64,000 nucleotides of DNA from Brachynemurus nebulosus (GCA_035578155.1 JAPWDM010000005.1:49866954-49930953), one strand, 5' to 3'. Positions 46,590-59,521 are shown, counted from the stretch's first letter. Notes: generated from the sequence alone by a model not told the origin. Translations and numbers: made by a program.

Positions 46590-48900
46590 CAACAATTTAC
46601 CACATAAAATATTTGTTTGCAATCATATTTTAATTTTATAAATTTATAATTTAATATGTTTACAGAGAAAACAGAACACAACGTGATTATATAACAGGGA
46701 CAAAAAAAAAATGCAATGCACAAATGCACAAGTCCATACACACACACAGTTTGCGTGTGTGTGCATTATGTCTGGCGATGTTTGAATACTGGGATAATTA
46801 CTAGATTGAAGATATGGGAAATATAATGATAAGATCGCAAGAAATTATACTAGAAATAATATTTATGGTGTAAGAATATACTAGAAAGAATACTTATGCT
46901 TTATTCTGTCGTGTTTAGCAATTATTTAAAGGAATATTTAGTAAATCTAAAACATCCTCACTGAAAAAAATGGATCTGAATACCATGTAAATTGTCCCAT
47001 CCATGTAGACTGTAGCTCTTTGTTACATGAAATATATGAGTTCAAAAGACTATCTTTTTTATTAAAAAAATATGAAAACTGAGACATCTCTTTTACAGTT
47101 TAGCAAAATTTTTCCCTATGAACTTCATCTCGTAACTGTGTGACCAAATGGTAACATAATTCGTCTGAGGTGGTTGATGAGTGAAATTTCAAAATATTAT
47201 AAGCATGTTCTAAGCAATTCATGATTATCAATTAAATTTAACATTTATATTCATGTTTGTTTTAAATTCAAACTTACGTAGCTTGTTTCTGACTCCCCTC
47301 TTTACTCATGTAGCCTAGTGCCCCTTTCTACATAAACTATCCGTCCTCCCGTCGAGGCTAAGTACGCAGTTTATGTTTAGGTACAACAATATATTGTAAA
47401 ATGTTCTTTTCCCACATCCCACAAGGTCATCTGCACAAGGTAAATTATTGTGAGGTATGGCGATTCAATTGGATGAGAAAGCTTCCTCGGCTGATTGTGA
47501 ATTGGCGATCTTCACGGAAAGAACCAAGGTTGCTAGCCACTACGACTAAACCAACATGAAATCAAATAATACATTTAAAAGTACAGCTTCTTATAATACA
47601 CCCTCGATAAAATCTGTAACATTTCTTCAAAGTAAAATCCAATGTCATTTAAGATTTTATTTCTTTTTAAAACTGACTAAAAATTAATTTACACAGCACC
47701 TCCATCACTAAACTTGTAACAGTTGAAGGGACAACCTTTTTTTATAAATTATTTTGAAAACTGCAAGTACACTTGTATATCTTTATACATTGATTTTATT
47801 AATCGTTAACTTTTAATAATTCTCAGTAATTATATGTATTAAGGCTCGAGGAAAAGATATTTTTCGAAATATATGCAGCTGTGAATAAATAAATTATACT
47901 GTTATCAAATTATTCAAAATTTCTCTGTTCTTAAATAACACTAAATCACTTAAACACTACAAATTTCTTAATTTAGGTGTGTATAAGTTTTTTATATGCA
48001 CCCAGTTCGATGACAACTTCTGTATGTACGAGAAAAGCTCCACATAAATAAACTGTCTCTGTTTATGTCTGGTTACGCTGTATTTGTATACTCTGCATTC
48101 TTTTTTGCAATTCTATGCAATATTTATGTACATAATATATGTACCTAGCTATGAGTAACAAGTGCAATCGTTATGAGATAACAGAAAAACTATTAAATGG
48201 TAGTCGGTAAATAAATTTATAACATTGTTCTTATCATCTATCCTCGCTTTATTCCCACACCTTTCTCTTTTTCGCAAACTGAAATATCAGCAGAAAGTGT
48301 TTGTTATACAAAAATTTTCCAATTTATATTAAAAAAATTAAAAGTCAATTTACTCTTAAAACATTTCTGTATTTAACGAAAAAAAAAAAAAATGGTTTTC
48401 ATTAAGTAGATATTAGTAAAACATCTCAACACAGTACTGCCAAATTTTCCCCAAGATATTCGAAGCCTTCAGTACGTTTTAGCCTCTGGAAGTAAAACGT
48501 ACTCGAAAGCGTGAAATAGCATATGTGGCTCATTTGGATGCTGAAATAATTTCGTACCGAAATTTTAAAATGGCTGGTGTTCTCACACAAAAACTACCCA
48601 ACCTATTTTTTTGAAATTTATGCCAAATATACTTACTGTATATTATAACCCGTATATTTTGAACCAAACATTTGCTAATAACCGTACAAAAATATTTTTT
48701 TAACACTTTCATTACCGTATCGCACGATATCGCGTGATATGGCTACTTTACTGTATGTCCAATCACATGATATCGCGTGACAAATATAAGAACCTAAACT
48801 AATTTAACATAAAATATATGGCCATCACCTTTGTATTCGCCTGTCTAAAAATATTTCTCCCCTTAATGTGTAATTTTATTAAAATCCGAAAAAATTCTAC
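46590..48900. other. Non-coding interval, possible intron
   Basis: No gene seen. 48725-48785 contains three copies of atatcgcgtga-like words. 47340-47560 is slightly GC-richer without a supportable frame. Open frame 48530-48712 has no family resemblance. If the neighbouring exon candidates are real, this is an intron. Confidence 0.4.
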
Positions 48901-48904
48901 ATAC

Positions 48905-49015
48905 CTTGATTCCGATGTGTATTGGTGCTGTAAAGTCGGTGTGTGATAGTGTTGGTGTCGCGGTATGATGTAATAATGGCAGCACAGGTAAGGGACAAGA
49001 CATCATACTGTCAGC
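48905..49015 (-). CDS. Candidate internal exon (37 codons, phase 0)
   Basis: The minus strand shows a good acceptor (ctattttgtttcag|GCTGAC), 111 bp open in one frame, and a good donor (ATCAAG|GTATGT). The frame reads ADSMMSCPLPVLPLLHHTA, then TPTLSHTDFTAPIHIGIK. The length is a multiple of three and both borders are phase 0. The residues are varied, Pro/His/Thr-rich as in disordered parts of regulatory proteins, and differ from the Lys/Asn/Ile-rich translation of surrounding AT-rich DNA. This is the best exon candidate in the window. I do not recognise the protein. Confidence 0.4.
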
Positions 49016-49029
49016 CTGAAACAAAATAG

Positions 49030-49975
49030 CACATCATTAGATTAATAATTCTAAAATAATTCGAAATACTGATAATAATATATCTCCATTGACAAATACG
49101 GGTATACAAAGAAACAGTGCTGTATAACATACTTCCATGAAGTATGTGTCAGTGCTTAAGCTCTAAAATTTTTGCTGCCGGAATGGATACCCACACATTT
49201 TGAACCGTTCTCAACCATATGGTCGCCTTAGAAGCCACAGGCTCAGACTTTTAAAAACATGTAATAGCACGAATTTATAAAACAAAAAATAAGTAGGTAC
49301 TCTTTCATTGAAAATCCTGACCACAAAAAAAATAAAATCCCCAGGAGATGCCGCAACGCCGTTCCGTCGTGTTTACTTATCGAAACCAAAATTTTTCGTG
49401 GTTCTAGAATCACAATTTTACAAATATTATTTACGTTATTTATTTAAAAATTATCTACGTTATTTATTTAAAAATATACAATTTACTTGAATTGTGTGCA
49501 AATTTTCTTATAATTCTAAAAACTCATTAATTAAGCTATTACCATTGTATCTACAGAAAGATCCTTTTCAAAACTGAAGAAAATACACAAATACTTCAGA
49601 CCTACCGTTCGCCGATCTACCGATTTACCTCTTAAGTAATTTTAGCCATGGAATTTCTATACCAAAAATAGTAAGACCACAGCAGTTCTGTATCAAAAGT
49701 AGTAAGAGTACAGCAGTTCCGTACCAAAAGTCAATTTTGTACCCGACCGCGGTATTGACTACATCAAAATTTACGGAGTAAGAGTCCAAACAATCATTAA
49801 AGCCTGAAAAATATTTTGATATTATATATATTCCAAAGTGATATTACGCTTTAAATGGTTATATTGCTTCCGAGACTAGTAAAGTGGCGAAAGCATTGTA
49901 ATCACTTTTGAAAAATAAAAAAATTTTTCCCACCAAAATAAAATTTTTTACGCACATTTTACGTTCCTGAACAAT
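49030..49975. other. Non-coding interval, possible intron
   Basis: Two small tandem duplications: a 24-bp unit (ttatttaaaaattatctacg type) at 49432-49480 and a 31-bp unit (cacagcagttctgtatcaaa type) at 49677-49735. Nothing else supported. Confidence 0.45.
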
Positions 49976-50300
49976 TTTGGTTTGGTGTTTGTCCGTCCGT
50001 CCGTCTGCGTATCACCAGTTTGCACCAAATGGCATAACTTCTGAACTATTCGATTGTTTTTAATGAAATTTTCAGAAAATACGCAGTTTGGTTCCTAGAT
50101 GGTACCCTATGAATTTAATCGAAATCGGAATAATGGTGGCTACGCCGCTACCATGTTATTACACTAATATACTAAATTACACCAAGTGGCATAACTTCTG
50201 AACTATTCAATTCTTTTTTATGAAATTGTCAGAAATTATGCGGTCTGGTTCCTAGATGGTCCCCTACAAATTTCATTGCATTCGGAGTAATAGTATCCTG
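49976..50300 (-). repeat. Dispersed repeat, two units of about 145 bp
   Basis: gtccgtccgtccgtctgcgt precedes two copies of a segment beginning accaaatggcataacttctg (about 50023 and 50169). Each has gaactattcgattg, tttggttcctagatggt and aatttaatcgaaatcgga-like parts. It is of the same general style as the 22930-25290 repeat, probably another dispersed retroposon-like family. Confidence 0.55.
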
Positions 50301-51573
50301 CTACTCCTACTTCGCTCAATTTTTTATGAATTACTATATTAATGTTTTGTTTAATTTATTTTTATTAATTTATATACCTGTATTAAATTATACAAAGATA
50401 TATTGGGCATTAAATTATCAAGATGCTTTTACGAGTACGAAGAAGCTGTGTGCCACATCCCATTGACAGCGTATTATTTTTTTATTTTAAATGAAACAGA
50501 ATCATTATTACATTTTAAAAAATATTTTTTATGTCTTGAACGTTACAAAGTTTTGTAACGCCTTAAACGATGTCTCTTTTTCAAACAAAACAAAAAATAA
50601 AAACATCTAAAAAAGTATATTTAAAAAAAAATTAAATATTTCTATTAAAATTGAAATAAGGAATTATTAAAATACGAAATATGGCGGTGACAGTTTCGTA
50701 GCAAAAGTAAACATTCATACACAAATACACGTATCTTTATCCTATTACCGTTGAATGTTTTCTTCATTCAGTGAAACGCCTTAGGTCATTTTTAAATAAA
50801 AATATTATTTCCATTTCTCATCGCTGATTCTAAAATTGAATTATTTCAAAAATTTAATCTTTTTATAACAAAAGTTGCATGACAGAAAAAAATATTACTT
50901 TGTGTGTGTGTGTGTGTCAGAGAGCTTTGTTAGTGTAGCACAACATTTCAAAAACGAATTCATTCGCAAGGAAACCGCTCGTCAGTAACTCACTAACAGC
51001 GTCAGTTATTTATAAGTTCAATCATTCTATTTTGTCATTTACATTTTTTTTTTTTTTTTTTGACAAAAGAGCAGCCGTTAAAATATGAAAATGCAGAGCT
51101 GGTTGCCAGCAATAAAATGATTTTTCAAACAGAATCATGTCATTAGAATACATATCGTTACAGATTTTAAAAAAAAGGACAAAAGACAGCTTTGATGTAT
51201 TTAAAAATACGTCAAAGAAATTTTGTAAACTGAATAATTTTTGATCTACAGATGAAATTTTTATTCAATAATTGATAAAGAATATATATGACGGAACTAA
51301 ATATTATGTGATGGGAAAATAGTTACTCACGCAACCAATACAGTAAGTAACGTTTTAGCGAAAGAGTACTGTACAAAATAATTTTATGTAATCAGCAGTG
51401 TTTGTATTTATATGCTTACAATTTTTAAGATATATTTTGATTCACTTACACTAGCTCAGTGTGATACATTTACGATAATAATAGTGATAGATCCCTTTTC
51501 CTTATACGGCAATTGGCAAAATTAGGTACTTCTTTTTAAAAAAACAGATTGTTAAAATTAGCAGTTAAAAATT
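50301..51573. other. Non-coding interval with simple repeats
   Basis: (GT)n at about 50898-50918 and a T-run at 51046-51060. No gene or structured repeat supported. Confidence 0.5.
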
Positions 51574-51800
51574 CGCCAAGTGCGTGCCGGACACGCATTA
51601 TCACAGTTACGTGGTCAATAGCTAATTTTTCGCAATTTTTAGGATAAAATGTAGGAAATTTTATAGTACGTATCGACGGATTACTACTAGATTCACGTAT
51701 GTCGATTTTTCACTCTTTTGAGATAATTGACCGAAACATTATTTTCAACCGGTTTGGAAAAGTTTTAATTGCTTTGTTGCCCCCCCCCCCCCCACCACCC
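51574..51800 (+). repeat. Fragment related to the 20860-22188 element
   Basis: From cgccaagtgcgtgccggaca to ttttaattgctttgttgccc this matches the reverse complement of about 21690-21909 at roughly 95%. It ends in a run of 15 C residues at 51780-51794 where the other copy has ctccaccactcc. The left border coincides with the inner boundary noted at 21909. Confidence 0.8.
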
Positions 51801-53527
51801 CTTTAAAGGTTAGGTCGGATCCAAAAATGTTTTTCATTTTTTCATGCAATTAATTTATTCATTCATAAGTATTACTTCCACAATAATTATGAAAACTTTT
51901 AAAGTAACAGGGAATTATCTAATTTTGTAAGATACGAGGTACTGCATTCAATTATGTCAAAATAGTATTTCTGACAGATGGTCAGTATTGCCATCTAGGA
52001 GGTCGATGTAAAAGATCATTAGATAAAGACACAAAGACAGACTGATATAATACAGGTATCTATATTGTATATATATAGTGCCATCTAACTGTGTCGGTAT
52101 GTAGGTCTAATTGTGGCGAATAATATAGATTTAGGAGTATGTTGGTATATATGGATTTTAATGATATATATCTTACCATCACGTGCTGCCACCAAAATCC
52201 GTCCAAAAACGATGTGTCATTTTTTTAACTAAAAATAATTCAAGAGCAAACATACTACAACGATTTAGTGGTGCACTGATAATGTACGATTGAATGAAAA
52301 ATATCTCACTGCCTAACTTTTTTTAGTGGAAAGCGCCACCGATGTGTATAGGGAATTAATGATCACTTATGAAAACGAATGAGTGAATGCATAAATTATG
52401 TGGTTTTTCAGGACCACGTAACTAAAAAGAAGAGATGTAAATTATATTTAGAAATTTATTTTATCTTCTTTTTAGAGTAGAAAATCTATGAACATTCCAA
52501 AACTGTTAATCCAAATTACAAGGACTCGAATTGTTCCTACCAATAAAGACGAGAAAATACGCAATATATAAAACCAAAGTAGGACGAAAATAATACTGTC
52601 AGTATTGTCTACTGTCTTATTTGTAAATTCCTGTAATTGCCAATTAAATATTGAATTCTTAATCAACTAATCTGGAGAAAGTGTTTCAAAAATTACAATG
52701 TTTAACACATTACAGATAAGAAAATTATTCTGAAGTCTAGCATATGCTCCTTGAGTTAATCCTACTATTTCTAATCGCACGTATCTTTGGAAATAAACTT
52801 ATCCACTCAGAAAGGTATAGTGAGAAGAACAATTGAAAATGACGCATTCACATAAATTTATGTTTTGGGTAAACTTGTAATATAACTATCTCTCACAAGA
52901 TCTGCTATCTAATATATTGAAAAAAGATAGTAGAAATTTTAACTTTTATATGTAACAAAATTTTATTTTTGAAATGAGTCATTTTCAGTTTTTGAAAATA
53001 AGATTGTGCTTATTTTTGAGTATTCGACTCTCCGACAAAGTTAACCGTGGCAATTTTTTTTATCCTTCTTTGTTTCCGGAGAAATAATCGTGGCATCCTT
53101 ACACATTCCAAATTTATACTCTATACTAAATTTCTTTTGACTTTTCCATTTTCTTCGATAGACCATTAATGACGAAATGAATACATTTATAACTGTCATT
53201 ACCTATCGGTAACCCTCACTACCTCTATGTATATATACATATCTCTTTCCATTGTGCATCATTCATTCATCGCATCATCTCTGTTCCCCTCACCCAGTTC
53301 ACCGTTCACATAGATATAACAAAGATTATTACCATTATCGTCTCCAACTCGCAATGATATCCAATTAGACGTGTTGATGTTGTAACATTATGTTTGCACT
53401 AACACAAGCCTCACTTGCTCGCTCGTTCACCAGTACGAAGACGAACACAGTCGACAATGAGCGACTGAGCATTAATTGGTGAATCATTAGTAAAACTTTC
53501 GCAAAGCAAATGATGTCGCCCGCTTAC
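51801..53527. other. Non-coding interval, possible intron
   Basis: 51920-52060 has a bilayer of repeat-tail style (tgccatctagga, acagactgatataatac). The open frame 52472-52666 is not protein-like. Nothing else supported. Confidence 0.4.
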
Positions 53528-53599
53528 CACACTGCTTACGTTTGCCAATGACACATTATCCATTTCGGGTGACAAACATAGAGGTTGCGTCTGACACAT
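53528..53599 (-). CDS. Candidate first coding exon (20 or 24 codons)
   Basis: ATG at 53599 opens MCQTQPLCLSPEMDN then VSLANVSSV. Two gtaagc donors follow in phase 0: one after codon 20 (exon 53540-53599) and a better one, gtg|gtaagc, after codon 24 (exon 53528-53599). The region is GC-richer than its flanks. Either donor joins in frame to the acceptor at 49016 (exon 48905-49015). The open frame continues 38 codons past the second donor, which is neutral evidence. Protein not recognised. The competing first-exon candidate is 60223-60237. Confidence 0.28.
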
Positions 53600-53929
53600 T
53601 ATCGGGAAGCAAAGAAAAAAAAAGAAAGTAAATTTTTTGTACTGATTGATACTGTCACTTGCTATATGATGTTCTTCGATTTCAATCAGTTCTTTATTTG
53701 TTAACCCGTTATTCTAATTAGATATGGACGTGATAATGCGATGTCATTAGATAGAAAGACAGTTTCCTTCTAATTACTAGGTAGTTTCCTTTTTCTGGTG
53801 CAAATATTTTTTTAATGAGCGTCACGATGTTGTTATAAAAATAGGATTATAATTTTCGTTTGTTTTTTTAAGTAATGAATACAAAATATACGAGTTTTGC
53901 GAAAATAGCTTGTTTCTTTTGTTCAATTC

Positions 53930-54430
53930 GTTTTATCTATACATATAATAAAACTGTAACGAGACCATTTATGTACATGGAATATTTTTTGAAAATTGTA
54001 CTGGTACTGTAAATAGTTATCGATGTAGATATCAAAACAGCGATTTTTAAAATTTTTGTCTGTCTGTCTGTATGTCTGTTTCCGCATCACGTTAAAACTA
54101 CTCGATGGATTTTAATGAAATTTGGTGTGCTGATAACTTAATACCTGGGTCAACATCTAAGATACTTTTTACTCCGGGAAAATGTCTCATTCCCATGGGA
54201 AAATAGAAAAACCATTTTGAGCATGTGCACATATTACGCAAAAGCTATTGAACGGATTTTTATAAAATTTGGTGTGGTGATAATAACCTATTACCCGGGT
54301 CAACATTTAAGTTGAGCTGAGCTGCACATTTTGAGCATGTAAATGAATTACGCAAAACTATTGTGTTATGACAATGCTTTATAGTTATTATAGTTATATA
54401 ATTCTAACTGATTTTAGGCGTGAATGACGT
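53930..54430 (-). repeat. Dispersed repeat, uninterrupted relative of 22930-24520
   Basis: Reading the minus strand: cgcgggt-ctagt at about 54440, two 145-bp type units, a gacagacagacagacaaaaa tail, then gatatctacatcgataacta, tttacagtaccag and gtctcgttacagttttatta. The last three phrases are separated by the 620-bp insertion in the copy at 23790-24500, so this copy shows the empty site. Confidence 0.7.
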
Positions 54431-54444
54431 CGCGGGTAGAGCTA

Positions 54445-55320
54445 GTAATAAATAATTTTTTTCTTTACATGTTAGGAAATTTTCAATATAAACATAAATT
54501 AAATAAACATATTGAAATATATTCAAACCAAAATAAATCAAATTAAATTTTTGAAATTAAAACAATTGAAATCACATTTAATATGAATTTATATGATACC
54601 AAATAGGGTAAAACTGCTAGAGAATGACGCTATGCTAGTTAATTACAGTTTTACACAATTATCCGATGCAGCATGTGCAGGCAATATTTCAGATTTTTTC
54701 ATCGTTAGCTGAGTCTTTAACCATTTTTTTTTTATAAGTTGCGAGTCACCAGCAATCTTTTTATTTGTCCTGTTCTAATAAAATACGACTAAAAAATAGT
54801 GTCATAGACTGGCTAATATGTATTTTGAAATAATCATAATAAAAAATTTTAATAATATTAAAATATATTAATACTATATAATATTTGTAATCACAATTAA
54901 TAATTGTAGAGCAAATAGTACAACTTTGATCTTCCTACGCCATTTCGTTGCAGTACCAAATTTTTAAGATGCAGAGTTGCATTAAAGTGTCTTTACCCTA
55001 CTTACATTTGAATTATTTCGAAGCTGACCTAAATCATTTTATGATAAATAGTCAATTCTGGTTATCGATTCTGGTTCTAATCTGACGGTATTTAGTCTCT
55101 AACTCCGTTTTCCGTATTTTTGTTATTAGGTTCGCACGTTCATCTATATCCGCGACTCGTTCAATAACAGAATAGGTGGTCTATCGTACATTCACAATTT
55201 TTTTTTTTACTAAAAATTTTATTAGTTTCAACTGGCCTTTACGATTTTTTTGTGGCAACTCAAACTCTTCAAGCCGTAAATTGACAGTTTACAATTTTAA
55301 GATGTAGTCAAATTAAATAT
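54445..55320. other. Non-coding interval
   Basis: AT-rich, no supportable feature. Confidence 0.5.
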
Positions 55321-55894
55321 AACGTAAAAGCCCCTATATAGGACCACTATTTTTAGGTGTGTAATTAAACTGGCTTATAAAATTTGACAAATAAATTAAA
55401 CATCAATTTTTTTTCTTAATAAACATGAAACAAAGTTTTCTTAATCTAATGAATATGTTTTTGAAAAAATACAACCCAAAAATTTTTATTTATTAATGTT
55501 TTTCTTTCACAAAATGTCGACATCTATATCCAAACAGAGAAATATTAATGACATTAGAAGTTGGAAACTGATATAAAAACAGGCGTGTAATATGAATAAT
55601 ATGACACATAGAGTGACATCTAGACGTCAAAGTAGGAAACAGAATGGTTTAAGTATCAGACGTAAATCAAGGATCAAAATACTGTATTCAACAAAAATTG
55701 TTTAATATGTATATGTATTTCTTTAATTAAGTACGAAAACATTAAATGCGAAGTGAATTTAAACTGAAAAATAACAATTCTATTAATAATAATTTTTGTT
55801 ATCAGAGGTTTCTTTCAGAAATAACTTCATTAATATATAAATGTCAAAACTGTTCGGACATATGATCGCGTTCCGGTATAGGGGCTTTTACGTT
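55321..55894. mobile_element. MITE with about 19-bp ends
   Basis: aacgtaaaagcccctatata at the left is mirrored by tataggggcttttacgtt at the right. The 574-bp interior is non-coding. The target duplication is not resolved. Confidence 0.65.
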
Positions 55895-56753
55895 AATTCT
55901 ATTATATTTCGTATTTGTAAATGACAATGTATTTGATAACATCGAAAAAAAATTCTACTAATTAAATTTTTTTATAATAAATAAATGTTTCTAATTTTTT
56001 GTTACTGATAATGTTGATTATAATTAGGTATATTGGCGTTTTAATTACATGTAACTGTTTGTTTAATATTTTCAGTAACAGGGCAATAATACATTAATTG
56101 CAACAAAAATACGTTTTCTTGCTGAAACTTCGATAAGAATGTAATGTAATCGCCGATTACATTACATATCTGTAAATAGCAAATTAGTTATGTTATTGTT
56201 AATAATTTAAAATAAAATTTGTCGAACTAAAAACGTAAGGCTTATAATGACAATTTAATGATATAATTTGAATACAATTTGCAATTATAGTGTTCCTGTA
56301 TTTAGAGTACAACTGGAATTTGGCTAATATATGTTTTATGTACATTATGAATAATTTAATTATTGCTCTAATAAATATTTTAATAATAAATTACAAAAAT
56401 AATTAATTTGTATTCACCCGCAGGCATAATTTCCACCATTTTTTAAATTTTATAAAAATTTTTTTATTTTTAATTTAATTTACAGAATTTGGGGAGCAAT
56501 TATTGTTTCTAAACTGAATTATACCTATCTGTTTATTTTTTCCCACAGTCAACTTTGACGAAAATATCACTGTGACGTAGTGTAATTGTTCAGTAAAATT
56601 AAATATGATAGTTTTTAATTAAACTGATAATCTTACTTCTTACAATAAGTGAAAACAAATCCAGCCAAATTCCGGATAGATAAAAAAGAAGTCTTATGTT
56701 ACCTTTGTTCTATTAATACAGTGCGACAAGATCTTCGAAAGTGCACTTCACAG
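55895..56753. other. Non-coding interval
   Basis: AT-rich. A small hairpin gtaatgtaatcgccgattac sits near 56140. Nothing else supported. Confidence 0.45.
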
Positions 56754-56904
56754 ATACATATGGAGGGGTCAGTGTAAAAGTGAACCAAGTCCATAAAATT
56801 TTTTTTCTAATAATACGTTCGAAGTTTGAGAAATTACAACACTTTAACGAAAAAGACAAATTTTTATGGACTTGGTTCACTTTTACACTGACCCCTCCAT
56901 ATGT
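56754..56904. mobile_element. Near-perfect 150-bp palindromic MITE
   Basis: Arms of about 46 bp (56757-56802 and 56856-56901) beginning tggaggggtcagtgtaaaag are perfectly complementary. The loop is about 54 bp. TA on both sides (acaTA, TAtgt) suggests a Tc1/mariner-type MITE. The matching open frames 56713-56919 (minus) and 56741-56998 (plus) read the same peptide from both strands because of the palindrome and are not genes. Arm identity implies a recent origin or gene conversion. Confidence 0.85.
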
Positions 56905-56909
56905 TAATC

Positions 56910-58104
56910 TGTCTGTCAAATCGTCTACCTTGGTATTCTTCTATCTGTACTTTAGCTATTGTTGCCGAAGTAAGGTAAAAAATTTAATTGTACCATAACT
57001 TGCTTATTTTTTGTATTATTTCGATAAAATCGCTTTATAGTAACAAATATTATATAAAGTTAGCATTTACGAGAAGTTTTTCCTTAAAATAATAAATAAC
57101 CTTTAATGCAAACGTTCGTAACTTACAGTTTTTACTAACTATAAGGTTTTCAGTATTTTTGCAAATATTAATTAAAAAGTTTTGTTTCTAAGACTGATGT
57201 GCTAGTGTACAATTTCTAATTATCAATTTTTTTTCCAGTTACATTTCTAATAATAGATTTAATAACTGATAAGCACTAAAATTAATACTTAAGTTGCCTA
57301 GTCAGTAATTACTAACTGGCATAAAATATGACGTGATTTAGTAAGTTAGTTGAGATACTTCTGGTTTTAACACGGCTTTGTTATCGGTTGATTTTTGGAT
57401 CGATCGAAACTTTATAGCGACAAATAGTTATATTCTTAATGAGTTCCACTAAAGATAAGTTTTCTGGAAAATACATTATCGATTTTTGTGATTTAAAAAT
57501 TTCATTTTGATATAAAAGCACCGTCAGTATATATATCAAGTCCCGAATATTTAATATTTTTTTTTCTTTTTTGAGAATACCAGAACAAAAGAAGAGAAAA
57601 CAACCGAATATGTCTGTTAAAGTAATTGAAAAAGTTAACGCAAACTCCTTAAGTTTTTAAACACTTGTTTATAGCATAAGTTTAAAGAAAAACAATTAGT
57701 TTTCTTACTATGTTACTTTATTTTTGTATATCATGATTTTCGTGGGACACATTTTCGGAAGTGAAGCAAGACACGAAGAAGACGTAGCAGATAAACAAAC
57801 CGACAGCTCGATATATTTGCATTTTTATTTTAAAAAAAAGAACACGGCCAAGAACGAGTCAGGCTCGAAAAATTAGGGTTACGTACACTGTGCAGTCAAT
57901 AGACGAAATTAAATTTCCATAATTTTTGCATATTTAAATCTTATCCAAATTTGCATGAGATAACTGAAAAGGGCATGAATTGTCATGAAACTGATTAGAT
58001 TTTGTTTAGACGGAAATTGTTTACATAAATGAAAAAGAGTAGCATATTTGCATTTTATTTATTTATTTATTTATTTTATATTATTTGGTACAATAGCAAC
58101 AATT
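56910..58104. other. Non-coding interval
   Basis: 57838-57880 contains cacggccaagaacgagtcag, a phrase shared in style with widespread arthropod dispersed repeats and with caccaagtgcgtgccggaca above. Otherwise nothing supported. Confidence 0.4.
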
Positions 58105-58106
58105 AA

Positions 58107-58665
58107 GGGGGCTCATCAATCTAGGAATTTCAAAAAATCGATGTTTTTGTCTTTGGTTTTTCTTATAACTATACTTATCAGAAATCACTTTAAATGCGTT
58201 TTTCTCGAAATGACTTTTTTCGACACCTGTGTCAAGATTACTCTAAATCTATTCATCCAAATTAGCTCAAATTTGGACAGAATATCTACAACACATTTCG
58301 CTATGGGCTAAACCACAACCCAATTTTTTGGATAAAATATGGCCATTTTATAACCATTTAAATCCCAAAAAAATGGTAAAATTTCAGAATTTTTTTTTAA
58401 ACTGCCGCTATTTTGTTTCTATACATGTAAAATTGCTAATTCTGCTTCCGCCCATAACCATACTCATATAGATTAAGAATTATTTTTACTTTTTTTCTTC
58501 AGATGCTCCTGAGCTTCAAAATCGTGTCACAAGTGGAAGCACCTTTATTTTAGATATTTTTTACATATATATTACATTTAGATACATATATTACTTTTTA
58601 TAGCTATTTATGATATTTTTGAATATATTCTTTTGTGAGATTTTTTTATTGTGGTCCCCTTCACC
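58107..58665. mobile_element. Possible decayed TTAA-bounded element
   Basis: TTAAgggggctcatcaatct at the left resembles the ends at 45043 and 26283. A decayed right end may be tggtccccttcaccg at about 58652. The interior text (for example cgaaatgacttttttcgaca) is non-coding, and the open frame 58048-58311 is incidental. Confidence 0.3.
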
Positions 58666-58687
58666 GCACAAAAAAAGGATCAACTGT

Positions 58688-59521
58688 GGGGAAGATCCTT
58701 GTACCTTGGGGCACTTTCGTTTAAAACTTCATAATTTGAGTAAAAATTGATGCATGACTTCGAAAATTGAAAATTCTGTAAGCATACAATAACATCTTAA
58801 TATTATGATACAATATATAACGATATTGTGTTTCATTTTTGCAAAAACTTGAATTGAATAATCGAGGAGATTTGTCTCAAGGTAAAATCACAGCTTGCAC
58901 CTTGGGACATCAATGGTTTTACCTTGGAACAAACTATGCAAGACATTTTAAGCACTGAAAGCAAAATATATACACTATTTTTTTAAGAGCATTCTTCATT
59001 GGGCTTTGGCCGGGTGACTTTATCCTTACTCCGCGGCATCTGGATAGATAAAGACAAATATTGGAAACAAACTTACCTATAAATCTCTGTAAAAAAAAGC
59101 AATGCCTTGTACCTTAGGACCGTCCCAAGGTACAAAAAGTTTGCTGTCCCAAGGTACAAATTTCAACTGCATACAATAAAGTGTGGTTATATTTTTTAAT
59201 TCGAGAAATCCAGTGATATACAACAAAATAAATAGTTACGAATGTGTATAATAACTATTTGTATCTTTAATCATTTACTCACCTCAAAATACTTCGAGTA
59301 AAATGAGGATTTATATGGATTACAAAAAAACACGGCAAAAATCTCACAACCTTGCACCTAGAAGAAACGAGTCAAATTGGCCGACTTTACTGCGTGTGTT
59401 TTGAGTATTTGTGTCAAATAGTCATTAAATGTCACTACTGATTCATTTTACAATACATTGGTTCTCAAATTATGGGCTTGTCCCGAGATACAAGGTGTCC
59501 CAGGGTACAAGGATCTCCCCT
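58688..59521. mobile_element. MITE with many internal copies of its end motif
   Basis: Ends ggggaagatccttgtacctt and ...gggtacaaggatctcccc are inverted repeats. The core word ccttgtaccttgggac recurs in both orientations at about 58871, 58895, 58918, 59105, 59124, 59146 and 59489. Non-coding, 834 bp. The superfamily is unresolved. Confidence 0.7.

Noticed and set aside
52140..52240. Possible exon ending at a gtaaga donor near 52179 (minus strand)
   Set aside because: Upstream frame is short, contains a stop in the most protein-like register, and has no acceptor of quality.
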